Shown: in pieces, positions 41,996 to 52,857 of the stretch
How positions within the stretch are numbered: position 1 is the first letter of the stretch
How the letters are laid out: every line of letters starts with the position of its first letter
From: Hyphomicrobiales bacterium
GTDB lineage: Bacteria > Pseudomonadota > Alphaproteobacteria > Rhizobiales > Rhizobiaceae
Direction: 5' to 3'
Assembly: GCA_900473915.1 (NCBI GenBank)
Contig: UCNG01000003.1
Coordinates: forward strand, 1-64,000
DNA length: 64,000 nt
Translations under genes and position numbers: made by a program
Notes under the pieces: model-generated
The model's input: only the letters and a program-made list of their open reading frames with translations
What the model was told of the DNA's origin: nothing
Databases searched by the model: none

Positions 41996-42041
41996 TTGAC
42001 AGTAATAAGATTCAGCGTAGATATTGCTGAGTAATCAGCAA
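41996..42041 (+). promoter_or_regulatory. Promoter of the first binding-protein gene with overlapping palindrome
   Basis: TTGACA (41996-42001) is a perfect -35 box. With an 18-base spacer, GATATT (42020-42025) is a fair -10. A perfect inverted repeat TTGCTGA / TCAGCAA with GTAA between (42024-42041) overlaps the likely start of transcription and could be an operator. Confidence 0.6.
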
Positions 42042-42099
42042 GAAAATAAGGCGATGCAAAACATCGTTCGGGGTAAATACAATGATGGGAGTCTCAACA

Positions 42100-43215
42100 A
42101 TGAAGAAATCGCTTTTTTCAGGCGTTGCACTTGCAGCAGTAATGGCTTTCGGGGGCTCGGCCTGGGCCGACGTGCTTGTCGGTATCGGTGTTCCTGTAAC
42201 GGGGCCAAATGCTGTTTACGGTGCGCAGATTCAAAAGGGCGCGGAAGCCGCGATCAAGGAAGTCAACGATGCGGGCGGCATCAATGGCGAGAAGATTGCC
42301 ATTACAGTCGGTGATGACGTATCCGACCCCAAGCAGGGGATTTCGGTAGCCAACAAGTTCGCCGCTGATGGCGTCAAGTTCGTCATCGGCCACTTCAATT
42401 CCGGCGTCACGATCCCTGCATCGCAGGTCTATGCCGAGAATGGCATCCTCGAAATATCGCCCGGCGCGACCAACCCGCAATATACCGAACAGGGCCTTTG
42501 GAACACCTTCCGCACCTGTGGCCGTGACGACCAGCAGGGTATTGTTGCCGGTCAGTACATCTTCGATCATTTCAAGGACGCGAAGGTCGCCGTTATTCAC
42601 GACAAGACCCCTTATGGTCAGGGCCTTGCTGACGAAACCAAGAAGAAGCTCAACGAACTTGGCGCCAAGGAAACCCTCTATGAAGGCGTCAACGTCGGTG
42701 AAAAGGACTTCTCCGCGCTGATCGCCAAGCTCAAGCAGGCTGGCGTGACCGTTGTTTACTGGGGTGGGCTGCACGCTGAGGCCGGTCTCATTATCCGCCA
42801 GATGGCCGATCAGGGCGTGAAGGCCCAGTTCATCTCGGGCGACGGCATCGTGTCGAACGAGCTGGCCTCGATCGCCGGTCCGGCTGTTGAAGGCACGCTC
42901 AACACCTTCGGCCCCGATCCGCGCAACAACCCAAACAATGCCGATCTGGTGAAGAAGTTCCGTGACGCCGGTTTCGAGCCGGAAGCCTACACGCTTTATT
43001 CCTATGCGGCGGTTCAGTCGCTCGCCCAGGCCGCCAAGGCTGCCGGCAGCAACGATCCGCAGGAAGTCGCCAAGGCCATGAAGGAAAAGGGACCGTTCAA
43101 GACGGTGCTGGGCGACCTCTCCTATGATGAAAAGGGCGATCCGAAGCTTCCCGGCTATGTCATGTATAAGTGGGAAAAGGGCGCTGACGGAAAATATACT
43201 TACGTACAGCAGTAA
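42100..43215 (+). CDS. livK: Branched-chain amino-acid ABC transporter substrate-binding protein, copy 1
   Basis: 371 residues, periplasmic. A signal peptide ([23 protein letters not shown], cut before DVLVGIG) is followed by the type I binding fold: [52 protein letters not shown] and [18 protein letters not shown] 42100 has GGGAG 8 bases upstream; an in-frame ATG 18 bases earlier does not. It has its own promoter and terminator, so it can be made in excess of the permease genes. Confidence 0.95.
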   Translation: MKKSLFSGVALAAVMAFGGSAWADVLVGIGVPVTGPNAVYGAQIQKGAEAAIKEVNDAGGINGEKIAITVGDDVSDPKQGISVANKFAADGVKFVIGHFNSGVTIPASQVYAENGILEISPGATNPQYTEQGLWNTFRTCGRDDQQGIVAGQYIFDHFKDAKVAVIHDKTPYGQGLADETKKKLNELGAKETLYEGVNVGEKDFSALIAKLKQAGVTVVYWGGLHAEAGLIIRQMADQGVKAQFISGDGIVSNELASIAGPAVEGTLNTFGPDPRNNPNNADLVKKFRDAGFEPEAYTLYSYAAVQSLAQAAKAAGSNDPQEVAKAMKEKGPFKTVLGDLSYDEKGDPKLPGYVMYKWEKGADGKYTYVQQ

Positions 43216-43643
43216 GTTCGCTTATATTCTTTCCCGATTAGTGGAGATGCCCGGCTTTATGTCGGGCATTTTCGTTTTCATGTTTCGACCTCGCATAAAG
43301 TCATGCGTGAAACGCAGAATATAGACGAAATCATTACTTTACTTTCCTAATGAAAGGGAATCTATCTACGATGGCTGTCAGATGTAGGGCGATTCCCGGT
43401 GTCTGACTGGCGGTCTGGTGGGAGGACCGGTTTCAACGCGGGCAGTTCAAGCCCAAATTGCGTTTCAACGGCTGATGCAGCCTCCCATCCGAATTTCCGG
43501 GTTCAGGTCCAGCCGGTGCTGTTCAAACCCGCAAGAATGGTGGCCATCCGGCTCGGTCGGACGGTCGCCGTGAATGACTGTTTTGATGCGTATTCCGGAT
43601 ACCGTTTCAAACTTCGGAGTGCGATTTAGTGGGAGCAACTGAA
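43216..43643. other. 428-bp intergenic region between the two binding-protein genes
   Basis: It contains the terminator of copy 1 (43247) and a possible structured leader of copy 2: TGGGAGG (43419-43425) can pair with CCTCCCA (43481-43487), with GGGC/GCCC nested inside (43440-43454). A 76-codon frame lacks a ribosome site and recognisable sequence. No gene is called. Confidence 0.5.
43247..43276 (+). terminator. Terminator after the first binding-protein gene
   Basis: ATGCCCG and CGGGCAT form a 7-bp stem with a 9-base loop, then TTTTCGTTTTC. Confidence 0.85.
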
Positions 43644-44759
43644 ATGAAGAAATCCTTATTCTGCGGCGTATGCCTCTCGGCAATGGTGGCAATGGGCGGC
43701 GTATCCTTCGCCGACATCCAGCTGGGCGTCGGCGCACCGTTGACCGGCAGCCAGGCGGCTTTTGGCGAGCAGATCAAGCGCGGTGTGGAAGCGGCTGTCG
43801 CGGAAGCCAATGCCAAGGGCGGCATGAACGGCGAGCAGATCACCATCGTCTATGGTGACGACGCAGCTGATCCGAAGCAGGGCATTTCGGTTGCAAACAA
43901 ATTCGTTGGCGATGGCGTCCAGTTCGTCATCGGCCACTTCAATTCCGGCGTCAGTATTCCGACTTCTGACATCTATGCCGAAAACGGCGTGCTGATGATT
44001 GCGCCCGGCACCACCAATCCGACCTTTACCGAGCGCGACTTGTGGAACACCTTCCGCACCTGCCGTCGTGACGACAAGCAGGGCATCGTTGCCGGTAAAT
44101 ACATGGCCGACAATTACAAGGACGGCAAGGTTGCCATCCTGCACGACAAGACCCCCTATGGTCAGGGCCTTGCCGACGAGACCAAGAAGTCGCTCAACGA
44201 AAGCGGCATGAAGGAGACGCTCTACGAAGGCGTGAACCAGGGCGACAAGGATTTCTCCGCGCTCATCTCCAAGATGAAGGCGGCGGGAATCACCGCGGTT
44301 TACTGGGGCGGCATGCACCCGGAAGCCGGTCTGCTCATTCGTCAGATGGCCGATCAGGGCCTCAAGGCGCAGTTCATTTCGGGCGATGGCATCGTGTCCA
44401 ACGAACTGGCTTCGATTGCTGGTGATGCAGTGGCAGGCGTGATGAACACCTTCGGTCCCGATCCGCGCGACGACAAGTCGAATGCCGATCTGATCAAGGC
44501 TTTCCGCGACAAGGGCTTCGAGCCGGAAGCCTATACGTTCTACGCCTATGCGGGTGTGCAGTCGCTGATCAGTGCCGCCAATGCCGTCGGAAGCAACGAC
44601 CCGCAGGAAGTCGCCACCGCGATGAAGGAAAAGGGCCCGTTCAAGACCGTGCTCGGCGACATCACCTTCGATGCAAAGGGCGATCCAAGTCTGTCGCCTT
44701 ACGTCATGTTCGAGTGGCGCAAGGGTGAAGACGGCAAGTACAATTACTTCCAGAAGTAA
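43644..44759 (+). CDS. livK: Branched-chain amino-acid ABC transporter substrate-binding protein, copy 2
   Basis: 371 residues, the same length as copy 1 and clearly paralogous (shared [41 protein letters not shown] and [11 protein letters not shown]). The signal peptide ([23 protein letters not shown]) is followed by [12 protein letters not shown]. Differences cluster at positions that may line the ligand cleft (for example [23 protein letters not shown]), so a different substrate range is possible. ATG 43644 has GGGAG 9 bases upstream. No second permease set lies nearby; it probably shares LivHMGF. Confidence 0.94.
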   Translation: MKKSLFCGVCLSAMVAMGGVSFADIQLGVGAPLTGSQAAFGEQIKRGVEAAVAEANAKGGMNGEQITIVYGDDAADPKQGISVANKFVGDGVQFVIGHFNSGVSIPTSDIYAENGVLMIAPGTTNPTFTERDLWNTFRTCRRDDKQGIVAGKYMADNYKDGKVAILHDKTPYGQGLADETKKSLNESGMKETLYEGVNQGDKDFSALISKMKAAGITAVYWGGMHPEAGLLIRQMADQGLKAQFISGDGIVSNELASIAGDAVAGVMNTFGPDPRDDKSNADLIKAFRDKGFEPEAYTFYAYAGVQSLISAANAVGSNDPQEVATAMKEKGPFKTVLGDITFDAKGDPSLSPYVMFEWRKGEDGKYNYFQK

Positions 44760-44761
44760 TG

Positions 44762-44868
44762 GAGCATTTCCAGCAAAAGTGCGAAGCGGTTTTGCGTTGG
44801 ATAATGCGCAAAACCAAATGCACGAGAGCGGTTCCAGTGACTGCCTCAAAATAGGAACCGCACTCGTG
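44762..44868 (+). repeat. Palindromic intergenic repeat, family A, copy 6 (full, two modules)
   Basis: Module 1 (44762-44808) starts GAGCATTTCCAGCAAAAGTG. Module 2 (44821-44868) is a long imperfect inverted repeat: CACGAGAGCGGTTCC against GGAACCGCACTCGTG. It begins three bases after the TAA of the second binding-protein gene. Confidence 0.88.
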
Positions 44869-44904
44869 CCTCATATATTAGCAAAATTTGCTACAAAATT
44901 CAGC

Positions 44905-44939
44905 AATATGCCCGGCATTTAGCCGGGCATATTGTTTTT
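44905..44939 (+). terminator. Terminator downstream of the second binding-protein gene
   Basis: AATATGCCCGGC and GCCGGGCATATT make a perfect 12-bp stem around ATTTA, followed by GTTTTT. It lies 145 bases after the stop, beyond the inserted repeat. Its core resembles the terminator of copy 1 (43247). Confidence 0.88.
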
Positions 44940-45026
44940 AACTTGCGGTTGCACAGTTCGTTTGCGCTTGGGCCTGTTGCCATGTAATCAAAGCTGCCTT
45001 TGTCATTGCAGTTAGGGAGATCTGCC

Positions 45027-48000
45027 TTGTCTTTCGCCCAAAAGCCAATCCGGAAAATTCTGGTCGCCAACCGATCTGAAATTGCAATCCGCGTATTCCG
45101 CGCCGCCAACGAGCTGGGGCTCAAAACGGTGGCCATATGGGCCGAGGAAGACAAACTTTCCCTGCATCGCTTCAAGGCGGATGAAAGCTATCAGGTAGGT
45201 CGCGGCCCGCATCTCGACCGCGACCTTGGCCCGATTGAAAGCTATCTTTCGATCGACGAGATCATTCGCGTTGCCAGGCTTTCGGGCGCCGATGCGATCC
45301 ATCCGGGTTATGGCCTTTTGTCGGAAAGCCCGGAATTTGCCGAAGCCTGTGCCGAAAACGGCATCATCTTCATCGGTCCGAAGCCGGAAACCATGCGCCG
45401 CCTCGGCAACAAGGTTGCGGCGCGCAATCTCGCCATCGAGATCGGTGTGCCGGTGGTGCCCGCCACCGATCCGCTGCCGGACGACATGGAGGAGGTGAAA
45501 AAGCTTGCCGCCGAAATCGGCTATCCGCTGATGCTGAAGGCAAGCTGGGGCGGCGGCGGGCGCGGCATGCGCGCCATCCGCGCCGAGGCCGATCTCGCCC
45601 GCGAGGTGACGGAGGCCAAGCGCGAGGCCAAGGCCGCCTTCGGCAAGGATGAGGTTTACCTCGAAAAGCTCGTTGAACGCGCCCGCCATGTCGAGGTGCA
45701 GATTCTCGGCGATACGCATGGCAATGCGGTTCATCTTTTCGAGCGTGACTGCTCGATCCAGCGCCGTAACCAGAAGGTCGTGGAGCGCGCGCCCGCGCCC
45801 TATCTCGGCGATGCGCAGCGGCAGGAACTGGCAAATTATGGCCTGAAGATTGCGCATGCCACCGATTATATCGGCGCGGGGACCGTCGAGTTCCTCATGG
45901 ATGCCGATAGCGGCAAATTCTATTTCATCGAGGTCAATCCACGCATTCAGGTGGAGCATACGGTCACGGAAGAAGTGACCGGCATCGATATCGTCAAGGC
46001 GCAGATTCATATTCTCGAAGGCTTTGCCATCGGCACGCCGGAATCGGGCGTGCCCCGCCAGGAAGATATCCGGCTTAACGGTCACGCGCTGCAATGCCGT
46101 ATTACGACGGAAGACCCGGAACAGAATTTTATACCCGATTACGGGCGTATTCAGGCCTATCGTTCGGCGGCTGGCTTTGGCATCCGTCTGGATGGCGGTA
46201 CGGCCTATTCAGGGGCGTTCATCACACGCTATTACGACCCGCTTCTGGTGAAGGTGACAGCCTCCGGCTCGACACCGCTTGAAGCCATTCACCGCATGGA
46301 TCGCGCCTTGCGCGAATTCCGCATTCGCGGCGTGGCGACGAACCTCACTTTCCTCGAAGCGATCATCAATCATCCGAAATTCCAGTCAAACGATTACACG
46401 ACCCGCTTCATCGACACGACGCCGGAACTGTTCGAGCAGGTGAAGCGGCAGGACCGCGCCACCAAGCTTCTGACCTATATTGCCGATGTGACCGTCAACG
46501 GACATCCCGAAACCAAGGGCCGTGCGAAACCTGCCAGCGATGCTGCCAAGCCGCGCGTGCCGTGGTTCGGCGACAAGCCGGTGCTCGATGGCACCAAGCA
46601 GCGTCTGGACCAGCTGGGGCCGAAGAAATTCGCCGAATGGGTGCGCAATGAAAAGCGTGCGCTGATTACCGACACCTCCATGCGCGATGGGCATCAGTCA
46701 CTGCTTGCCACCCGCGTGCGCACCTATGACATTGCCCGTATCGCCAATTCCTACGCGCAGGCGCTGCCGAACCTGTTTTCTCTGGAGTGCTGGGGCGGCG
46801 CGACCTTCGATGTCTCGATGCGCTTCCTCACAGAAGACCCGTGGGAGCGTCTGGCGATGGTGCGTGAAGGCGCGCCGAACCTTCTTCTGCAGATGCTTCT
46901 GCGCGGTGCGAACGGTGTTGGCTACAAATCCTATCCCGACAATGTCGTGAAATATTTCGTGCGCGAAGCCGCGCGCGGCGGCATCGATCTGTTCCGCGTC
47001 TTCGACAGCCTCAACTGGGTCGAGAACATGCGCGTGTCGATGGATGCGGTGCTGGAGGAAAACAAGCTCTGTGAAGCGGCGATCTGCTACACCGGCGATA
47101 TCCTCAATCCGGAACGCGCCAAGTACGACCTCAAATATTATGTCGATCTGGCGAAGGAAGTCGAAAAGGCAGGCGCGCATATCATCGCGGTGAAGGATAT
47201 GGCGGGGCTTTTGAAGCCTGCCGCCGCGCGCGTGCTGTTCAAGGCGCTGCGTGAGGAAACCGATCTGCCGATCCATTTCCATACGCATGATACGTCAGGC
47301 ATTTCGGCCGCGACCGTGCTTGCCGCAATCGATGCAGGCGTCGACATTGTCGATGCGGCGATGGATGCGCTGTCGGGCAACACGTCGCAGCCTTGCCTGG
47401 GTTCCATCGTGGAGGCGCTGCACGGTTCCGAACGCGATCCGGAACTGGACTCGCAGTCGATCCGCCGCATTTCCTTTTACTGGGAAGCAGTGCGCAACCA
47501 ATATGCTGCCTTTGAAAGCGACCTCAAGGGGCCGGCCTCGGAAGTCTATCTCCATGAAATGCCGGGCGGCCAGTTCACAAACCTGAAGGAACAGGCGCGT
47601 TCGCTGGGGCTTGAAACGCGCTGGCATGAAGTGGCGCAGGCCTATGCCGATGTGAACCGCATGTTCGGCGATATCGTCAAGGTCACGCCATCTTCGAAGG
47701 TGGTCGGTGATATGGCGTTGATGATGGTCAGCCAAGACCTCACCGTTGCCGACGTTGAGAACCCGGCCAAGGACATTGCTTTCCCGGATTCGGTGGTGTC
47801 GATGATGCGCGGCGATCTCGGTCAGCCGCCTTCGGGCTGGCCGGAAGCCTTGCAGAAAAAGATTCTGAAGGGCGAAAAGCCTTTCACCGTGCGTCCCGGT
47901 TCGCTTCTGCCTGCCGCCGATCTCGATGCGGAGCGCAAGGGCTTTGAGGAAACAGCGGGCCGCAAGCTTTCCGATCAGGAATTTGCCTCGGCGCTGATGT

Positions 48001-48503
48001 ATCCGAAAGTCTTCACGGATTATGCTGCCGCGCAGGAAACCTATGGCCCGACAAGCGTGCTGCCGACGCCGGTTTATTTCTATGGCCTCAAGCCGGAAGA
48101 AGAAGTCTTTGTCGATCTGGAGCGCGGCAAGACGCTGGTGATCGTCAATCAGGCGATGAGCGAGACCGACGAGAAGGGCATGGTGACGGTGTTCTTCGAG
48201 CTGAACGGCCAGCCGCGCCGCATCAAGGTGCCGAACCGCGCCAAGGGCGCTTCGGGCGGTGTCCGCCGCAAGGTGGAGGCGGGCAACGACAAGCAGGTCG
48301 GTGCGCCGATGCCGGGTGTCGTTTCGACCGTTGCCGTGGCGACCGGCCAGAAGGTTTCGCAGGGCGATGTGCTTCTATCCATCGAAGCGATGAAGATGGA
48401 AACCGCCATCCATGCCGAACGCGATGGTGTCATCGCCGAAGTGCTGGTGCGCCCCGGCGAACAGATCGACGCGAAGGATCTGCTGATCGTCTACGGCGAG
48501 TAG
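45027..48503 (+). CDS. pyc: Pyruvate carboxylase
   Basis: 1158 residues, a single-chain biotin enzyme that makes oxaloacetate from pyruvate, bicarbonate and ATP. Biotin carboxylase (about 1-450) shows KILVANRSEIAIRVFRAA, GGGGRGM and EVNPRIQVEHTVTE. Carboxyltransferase (about 530-810) shows DTSMRDGHQSLLATRVRT and VKDMAGLL. The biotin lysine is in EAMKMET (about 1121). I chose TTG 45027: AGGGAG lies 7 bases before it and it gives the usual length. An in-frame TTG at 45000 would add nine residues. It is the first of several rightward genes; lysE follows after 19 bases. Confidence 0.96.
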   Translation: MSFAQKPIRKILVANRSEIAIRVFRAANELGLKTVAIWAEEDKLSLHRFKADESYQVGRGPHLDRDLGPIESYLSIDEIIRVARLSGADAIHPGYGLLSESPEFAEACAENGIIFIGPKPETMRRLGNKVAARNLAIEIGVPVVPATDPLPDDMEEVKKLAAEIGYPLMLKASWGGGGRGMRAIRAEADLAREVTEAKREAKAAFGKDEVYLEKLVERARHVEVQILGDTHGNAVHLFERDCSIQRRNQKVVERAPAPYLGDAQRQELANYGLKIAHATDYIGAGTVEFLMDADSGKFYFIEVNPRIQVEHTVTEEVTGIDIVKAQIHILEGFAIGTPESGVPRQEDIRLNGHALQCRITTEDPEQNFIPDYGRIQAYRSAAGFGIRLDGGTAYSGAFITRYYDPLLVKVTASGSTPLEAIHRMDRALREFRIRGVATNLTFLEAIINHPKFQSNDYTTRFIDTTPELFEQVKRQDRATKLLTYIADVTVNGHPETKGRAKPASDAAKPRVPWFGDKPVLDGTKQRLDQLGPKKFAEWVRNEKRALITDTSMRDGHQSLLATRVRTYDIARIANSYAQALPNLFSLECWGGATFDVSMRFLTEDPWERLAMVREGAPNLLLQMLLRGANGVGYKSYPDNVVKYFVREAARGGIDLFRVFDSLNWVENMRVSMDAVLEENKLCEAAICYTGDILNPERAKYDLKYYVDLAKEVEKAGAHIIAVKDMAGLLKPAAARVLFKALREETDLPIHFHTHDTSGISAATVLAAIDAGVDIVDAAMDALSGNTSQPCLGSIVEALHGSERDPELDSQSIRRISFYWEAVRNQYAAFESDLKGPASEVYLHEMPGGQFTNLKEQARSLGLETRWHEVAQAYADVNRMFGDIVKVTPSSKVVGDMALMMVSQDLTVADVENPAKDIAFPDSVVSMMRGDLGQPPSGWPEALQKKILKGEKPFTVRPGSLLPAADLDAERKGFEETAGRKLSDQEFASALMYPKVFTDYAAAQETYGPTSVLPTPVYFYGLKPEEEVFVDLERGKTLVIVNQAMSETDEKGMVTVFFELNGQPRRIKVPNRAKGASGGVRRKVEAGNDKQVGAPMPGVVSTVAVATGQKVSQGDVLLSIEAMKMETAIHAERDGVIAEVLVRPGEQIDAKDLLIVYGE

Positions 48504-48522
48504 GGATTGTGAGGGAGCAGTC

Positions 48523-49146
48523 ATGAACATGCATCTGTGGATCGGCTTTGTGCTGGCCTCGCTCGTCATGGGGTTTATCCCCGGTCCTGGTGTGCTCAGC
48601 ATTGTTGGCTATGCCATCTCATCCGGCACGCGGACGGCTCTGGCCTCCGTTGCCGGAATGGCGGTCGGCAATTTCTGCGCCATCACCCTGTCGCTGGCTG
48701 GCGTGGGAGCCTTGCTGGCGGCATCGGCGCTAGCCTTTACCATTCTCAAATGGGCGGGTGCGCTTTACCTGATCGGGCTTGGCGTCATGGCAATCTGGAA
48801 AAGCAGAGGCGAGCTGGTGGCGGGCGTGACGGAAACGCGACCCATTTCGCCCAGGCTCGCTTTCCTGAGCAATATTGCAATCGGGATTTTTCACCCGAAG
48901 ACAATCGTGTTTTTTGTGGCTTTCGTGCCGCAATTCATTGATCTGAACTTTCCTTACTGGCCGCAGGCGGCAATTCTGATCGCCACTTTCACGCTGGTGG
49001 TGGGCATGACCGATGCGATCTATGCGCTTGCGGCTTCAAGGGCGAGAGGCGTTCTGGCCGCGTCCCGCGCGCGTCTGTGGGCGAAGCGGGCTGGCGGTGC
49101 GGCCCTGATCGTTGCAGGCACGGCAACGGCGCTCAGTCGCAACTGA
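48523..49146 (+). CDS. LysE/RhtB-family amino-acid exporter
   Basis: 207 residues with about six hydrophobic segments. The N-terminal FIPGPGVLSIVGYAISSGTRTALASVAG and the LKWAGALYLIGLGVMAIWKS block are typical of the RhtB/LysE translocators that expel amino acids such as threonine, homoserine or leucine. The substrate is not predictable. It begins 19 bases after pyc with GAGGGAG ahead of the ATG, so it may be read through from pyc. Confidence 0.88.
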   Translation: MNMHLWIGFVLASLVMGFIPGPGVLSIVGYAISSGTRTALASVAGMAVGNFCAITLSLAGVGALLAASALAFTILKWAGALYLIGLGVMAIWKSRGELVAGVTETRPISPRLAFLSNIAIGIFHPKTIVFFVAFVPQFIDLNFPYWPQAAILIATFTLVVGMTDAIYALAASRARGVLAASRARLWAKRAGGAALIVAGTATALSRN

Positions 49147-49261
49147 TTGGTTGTGAGCTCTCGATTTTCCGTGGATCTGAGGATAAACAGTGATTTTATC
49201 AGCCATGCCGTCACGATTCAGTGGTTGGGTGGAAGGCTGATCTTGTGCGGGTGAGAGCAAA

Positions 49262-50455
49262 ATGGAACAGGTTTCCGGGCGCGAAGATGCAGCGCCCACG
49301 CGTGCGCCGATCATAACCAGAGAGCGGATCGCCGTTGCGCTCCTCTTCCTGATGAACGGTTATATTTTCGGTGGCTGGGCCCCTAAAATCCCGGAATTCG
49401 CTGCGCGTCTGGGTCTCGACAGCGCCGGTATGGGGCTGATGATCCTGATCTTCGGTCTCGGTTCCCTGGCCATGATGCCGGTCGCGGGCGCTCTTTCGGC
49501 GCATCGCGGCTCGGGCATTGTGGTGCGCATTTTTGCGCTTGCCTTCATTCCGGCATTGCTCGTCATCGCGCTGGTTCCGAATGTGGTTACGGCTGTGATC
49601 GTGATGTTCTATTTCGGCGGGACCATGGCCGCGATGGATGTGTCGATGAATGCCAATGCGGTGGCGGTCGAGAAGAAGATGCGCCGGGCGATCATGTCGT
49701 CCTGCCACGCTTTCTGGAGCCTTGGCGGGTTGATCGGTGCTGCAAGCGGCGGCTTTCTCATTGCGCAATTCGGATCGGCCGTTCATGCGCTGGTGACGAC
49801 AATTATCGCCGCCATCCTGATCGCGATTGCCTGGCCGTCGATCATTGCCGACACGGAGCACCATCATCCAAGCGGCGAAAAGCAGAAGCTGACGCTGCCG
49901 CGCAATCCTCTGCCATGGCTTGTCGGCGTCATGGCGCTGTTTTCCATGGTGCCGGAAGGCGCTATTCTCGACTGGGGCGCTTACCATATGCGCCAGGATC
50001 TGGGCGCTTCGGTAACAGTGGCGGGTTTTGGTTTTGCGGCGTTTTCAGGTGCCATGGCCGTCATGCGTTTTGCGGGCGATCTGGTCCGCGACCGGTTCGG
50101 CGCGGTTAAAACCCTGCGCGCTTGCACGACCATCGCCATCATCGGCATGTTGATCGTCGGTCTCGGAAACAGCTCGACAATGGCGATTATCGGTTTCGCG
50201 ATCTGCGGGATCGGCATTTCCAACATGGTGCCGATAGCCTTTTCGATGGCTGGCAACATGCCGGGCGTCAATCCGAGCGTCGGCCTGTCCATTGCGACTA
50301 CGCTTGGCTATTCCGGCATGCTGGTGGCGCCGTCGCTGATCGGCTTTGTTGCCAAGCACAGCGGCTTCGGTGTGGTGTTTCTGGCGCTTCCAGTCCTGCT
50401 GCTGGTAGTGCTCGCCTTCTCAAGCCTGGCCCGATACGCGGATCAAAAGCATTAA
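49262..50455 (+). CDS. MFS transporter, YbjJ-like
   Basis: 397 residues, about 12 hydrophobic segments. Early motif FGGWAPKIPEFAARLGLDSAGMGLMILIFGLGSLAMMPVAGALSAHRGSG resembles the YbjJ group of MFS carriers; later FYFGGTMAAMDVSMNANAVAVEKK is also typical. No substrate is known for that group. GTGAGAGC precedes the ATG. It is convergent with bdhA, with a family B repeat between the two stops. Confidence 0.82.
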   Translation: MEQVSGREDAAPTRAPIITRERIAVALLFLMNGYIFGGWAPKIPEFAARLGLDSAGMGLMILIFGLGSLAMMPVAGALSAHRGSGIVVRIFALAFIPALLVIALVPNVVTAVIVMFYFGGTMAAMDVSMNANAVAVEKKMRRAIMSSCHAFWSLGGLIGAASGGFLIAQFGSAVHALVTTIIAAILIAIAWPSIIADTEHHHPSGEKQKLTLPRNPLPWLVGVMALFSMVPEGAILDWGAYHMRQDLGASVTVAGFGFAAFSGAMAVMRFAGDLVRDRFGAVKTLRACTTIAIIGMLIVGLGNSSTMAIIGFAICGIGISNMVPIAFSMAGNMPGVNPSVGLSIATTLGYSGMLVAPSLIGFVAKHSGFGVVFLALPVLLLVVLAFSSLARYADQKH

Positions 50456-50466
50456 ACTTTCTTGAC

Positions 50467-50510
50467 GCGCATCTTATCCGAAAACCGGCTTCCACTTTTC
50501 GGGATCCGCT
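50467..50510 (-). repeat. Palindromic intergenic repeat, family B, copy 3
   Basis: Reversed it reads AGCGGATCCCGAAAAGTGGA, then AGCCGGTTTTCGGATAAGAT. It abuts the TAG stop of bdhA (50509-50511 on the minus strand) and lies 11 bases from the MFS stop. Confidence 0.8.
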
Positions 50511-51300
50511 ACTCCGCCGTCCAGCCGCCGTCGACAGGAATGGCGGCGCCGTTGATCTGCGCTGCCGCATCGCTTGCGAGGAAGGCGGCAACTGCCCCGA
50601 TCTGCGCGGTGGTGACGAATTCCTTCGTCGGCTGTTTGTCCAGCATAACGTCGCGGATCACGGTTTCGCGGTCCATGTGGTAAGCCCTCATCTGGTCCGG
50701 TATCTGCGCTTCGACAAGCGGGGTCAGAACATAGCCGGGGCAGATGGAATTGGCGGTGATCTTGGCAGTCGCAAGTTCCAGCGCCAGCGTCTTGGTAAAG
50801 CCAACAATGCCGTGCTTGGCGGCGACATAGGCCGACTTGAACGGCGAGGCCACGAGGCCATGCGCCGAGGCGATATTGATAATGCGCCCCCAGCCCGCCT
50901 TGCGCATATGCGGGATGGCGGCAGCGGAGGTGTGGAAGGCCGATGTCAGGTTGATCGCGATGATGCGGTCCCATTGCTCAGGCGGAAACTCTTCCACTGG
51001 CGATACATGCTGGATACCGGCATTGTTGACGAGAATGTCCACGCTGCCGAACCGCCTTGCAGTTTCTGTGATCAGCGCGCGGCATTGATCCGCCTTTGAC
51101 ATATCGGCGGCGATATAGACCACGCTCGCGCCATGCTCTTCAGCCAGCTTGGCGGCAAGCGCATGATCCTCGTCGCGGTCGGTGAAGGAATTTATCACGA
51201 CGTTGTGTCCCGCCGCCGCCAGTGCATGGGCTATACCGAGGCCGATCCCGGAATTCGATCCGGTGATGATTGCGGTCTTGCGGGCAGATGTGTCGTTCAT
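50509..51300 (-). CDS. bdhA: 3-hydroxybutyrate dehydrogenase
   Basis: 263 residues, short-chain dehydrogenase fold. It oxidises D-3-hydroxybutyrate to acetoacetate with NAD, as in use of polyhydroxybutyrate or ketone bodies. The nucleotide motif TGSNSGIGLGIA (13-24), NNAGIQHVSPVEEFP, the catalytic S145/Y158/K162 set (INIASAHGLVASPFKSAYVAAKHG) and SICPGYVLTPLVEAQIPDQ match the BdhA subgroup. GGAGGAG precedes ATG 51300; a longer frame to 51345 is not needed. The TAG stop is fused to the repeat at 50467. Confidence 0.93.
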   Translation of the reverse strand: MNDTSARKTAIITGSNSGIGLGIAHALAAAGHNVVINSFTDRDEDHALAAKLAEEHGASVVYIAADMSKADQCRALITETARRFGSVDILVNNAGIQHVSPVEEFPPEQWDRIIAINLTSAFHTSAAAIPHMRKAGWGRIINIASAHGLVASPFKSAYVAAKHGIVGFTKTLALELATAKITANSICPGYVLTPLVEAQIPDQMRAYHMDRETVIRDVMLDKQPTKEFVTTAQIGAVAAFLASDAAAQINGAAIPVDGGWTAE

Positions 51301-51471
51301 TGGCGGGCTCCTCCATGTGGTCACGACATAATGAGAGAGCGACATTGCCTCGGCAAGCGATTATATAAAGCGAAAGCCGGATATACGCAGGCCCGGAGAA
51401 ATGCAGACCCGGAGTATTGCAGCCGTTGACATTCGCGTCGCGCTGCGCCACCTGAAAACAGGTACAGTTAA

Positions 51472-52731
<1,260 letters not shown>

Positions 52732-52753
52732 AAGGTTGCCTCCGGTCAGAACT

Positions 52754-52857
52754 AGAGCATTTCCAGCAAAAGTGCGAAGCGGTTCTGCGTTGGATAATGC
52801 TATAAAAACAAAATGTTAGACCGGTTCAGGCGACGCCGTTTTAACCGGAATGCTCTA
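52754..52857 (+). repeat. Palindromic intergenic repeat, family A, copy 7 (full, terminal inverted repeat)
   Basis: Begins CTAGAGCATT and ends AATGCTCTAG, so the element as a whole has 10-bp inverted ends. Module 1 is at 52755-52800. Its right end supplies the TAG stop (52855-52857) of the leftward MFS gene. It also lies 20 bases after the ispG stop. Confidence 0.9.

Noticed and set aside
43399-43629. 76-codon frame before the second binding-protein gene
   Set aside because: No Shine-Dalgarno site, no motif, and it overlaps the possible leader stem.
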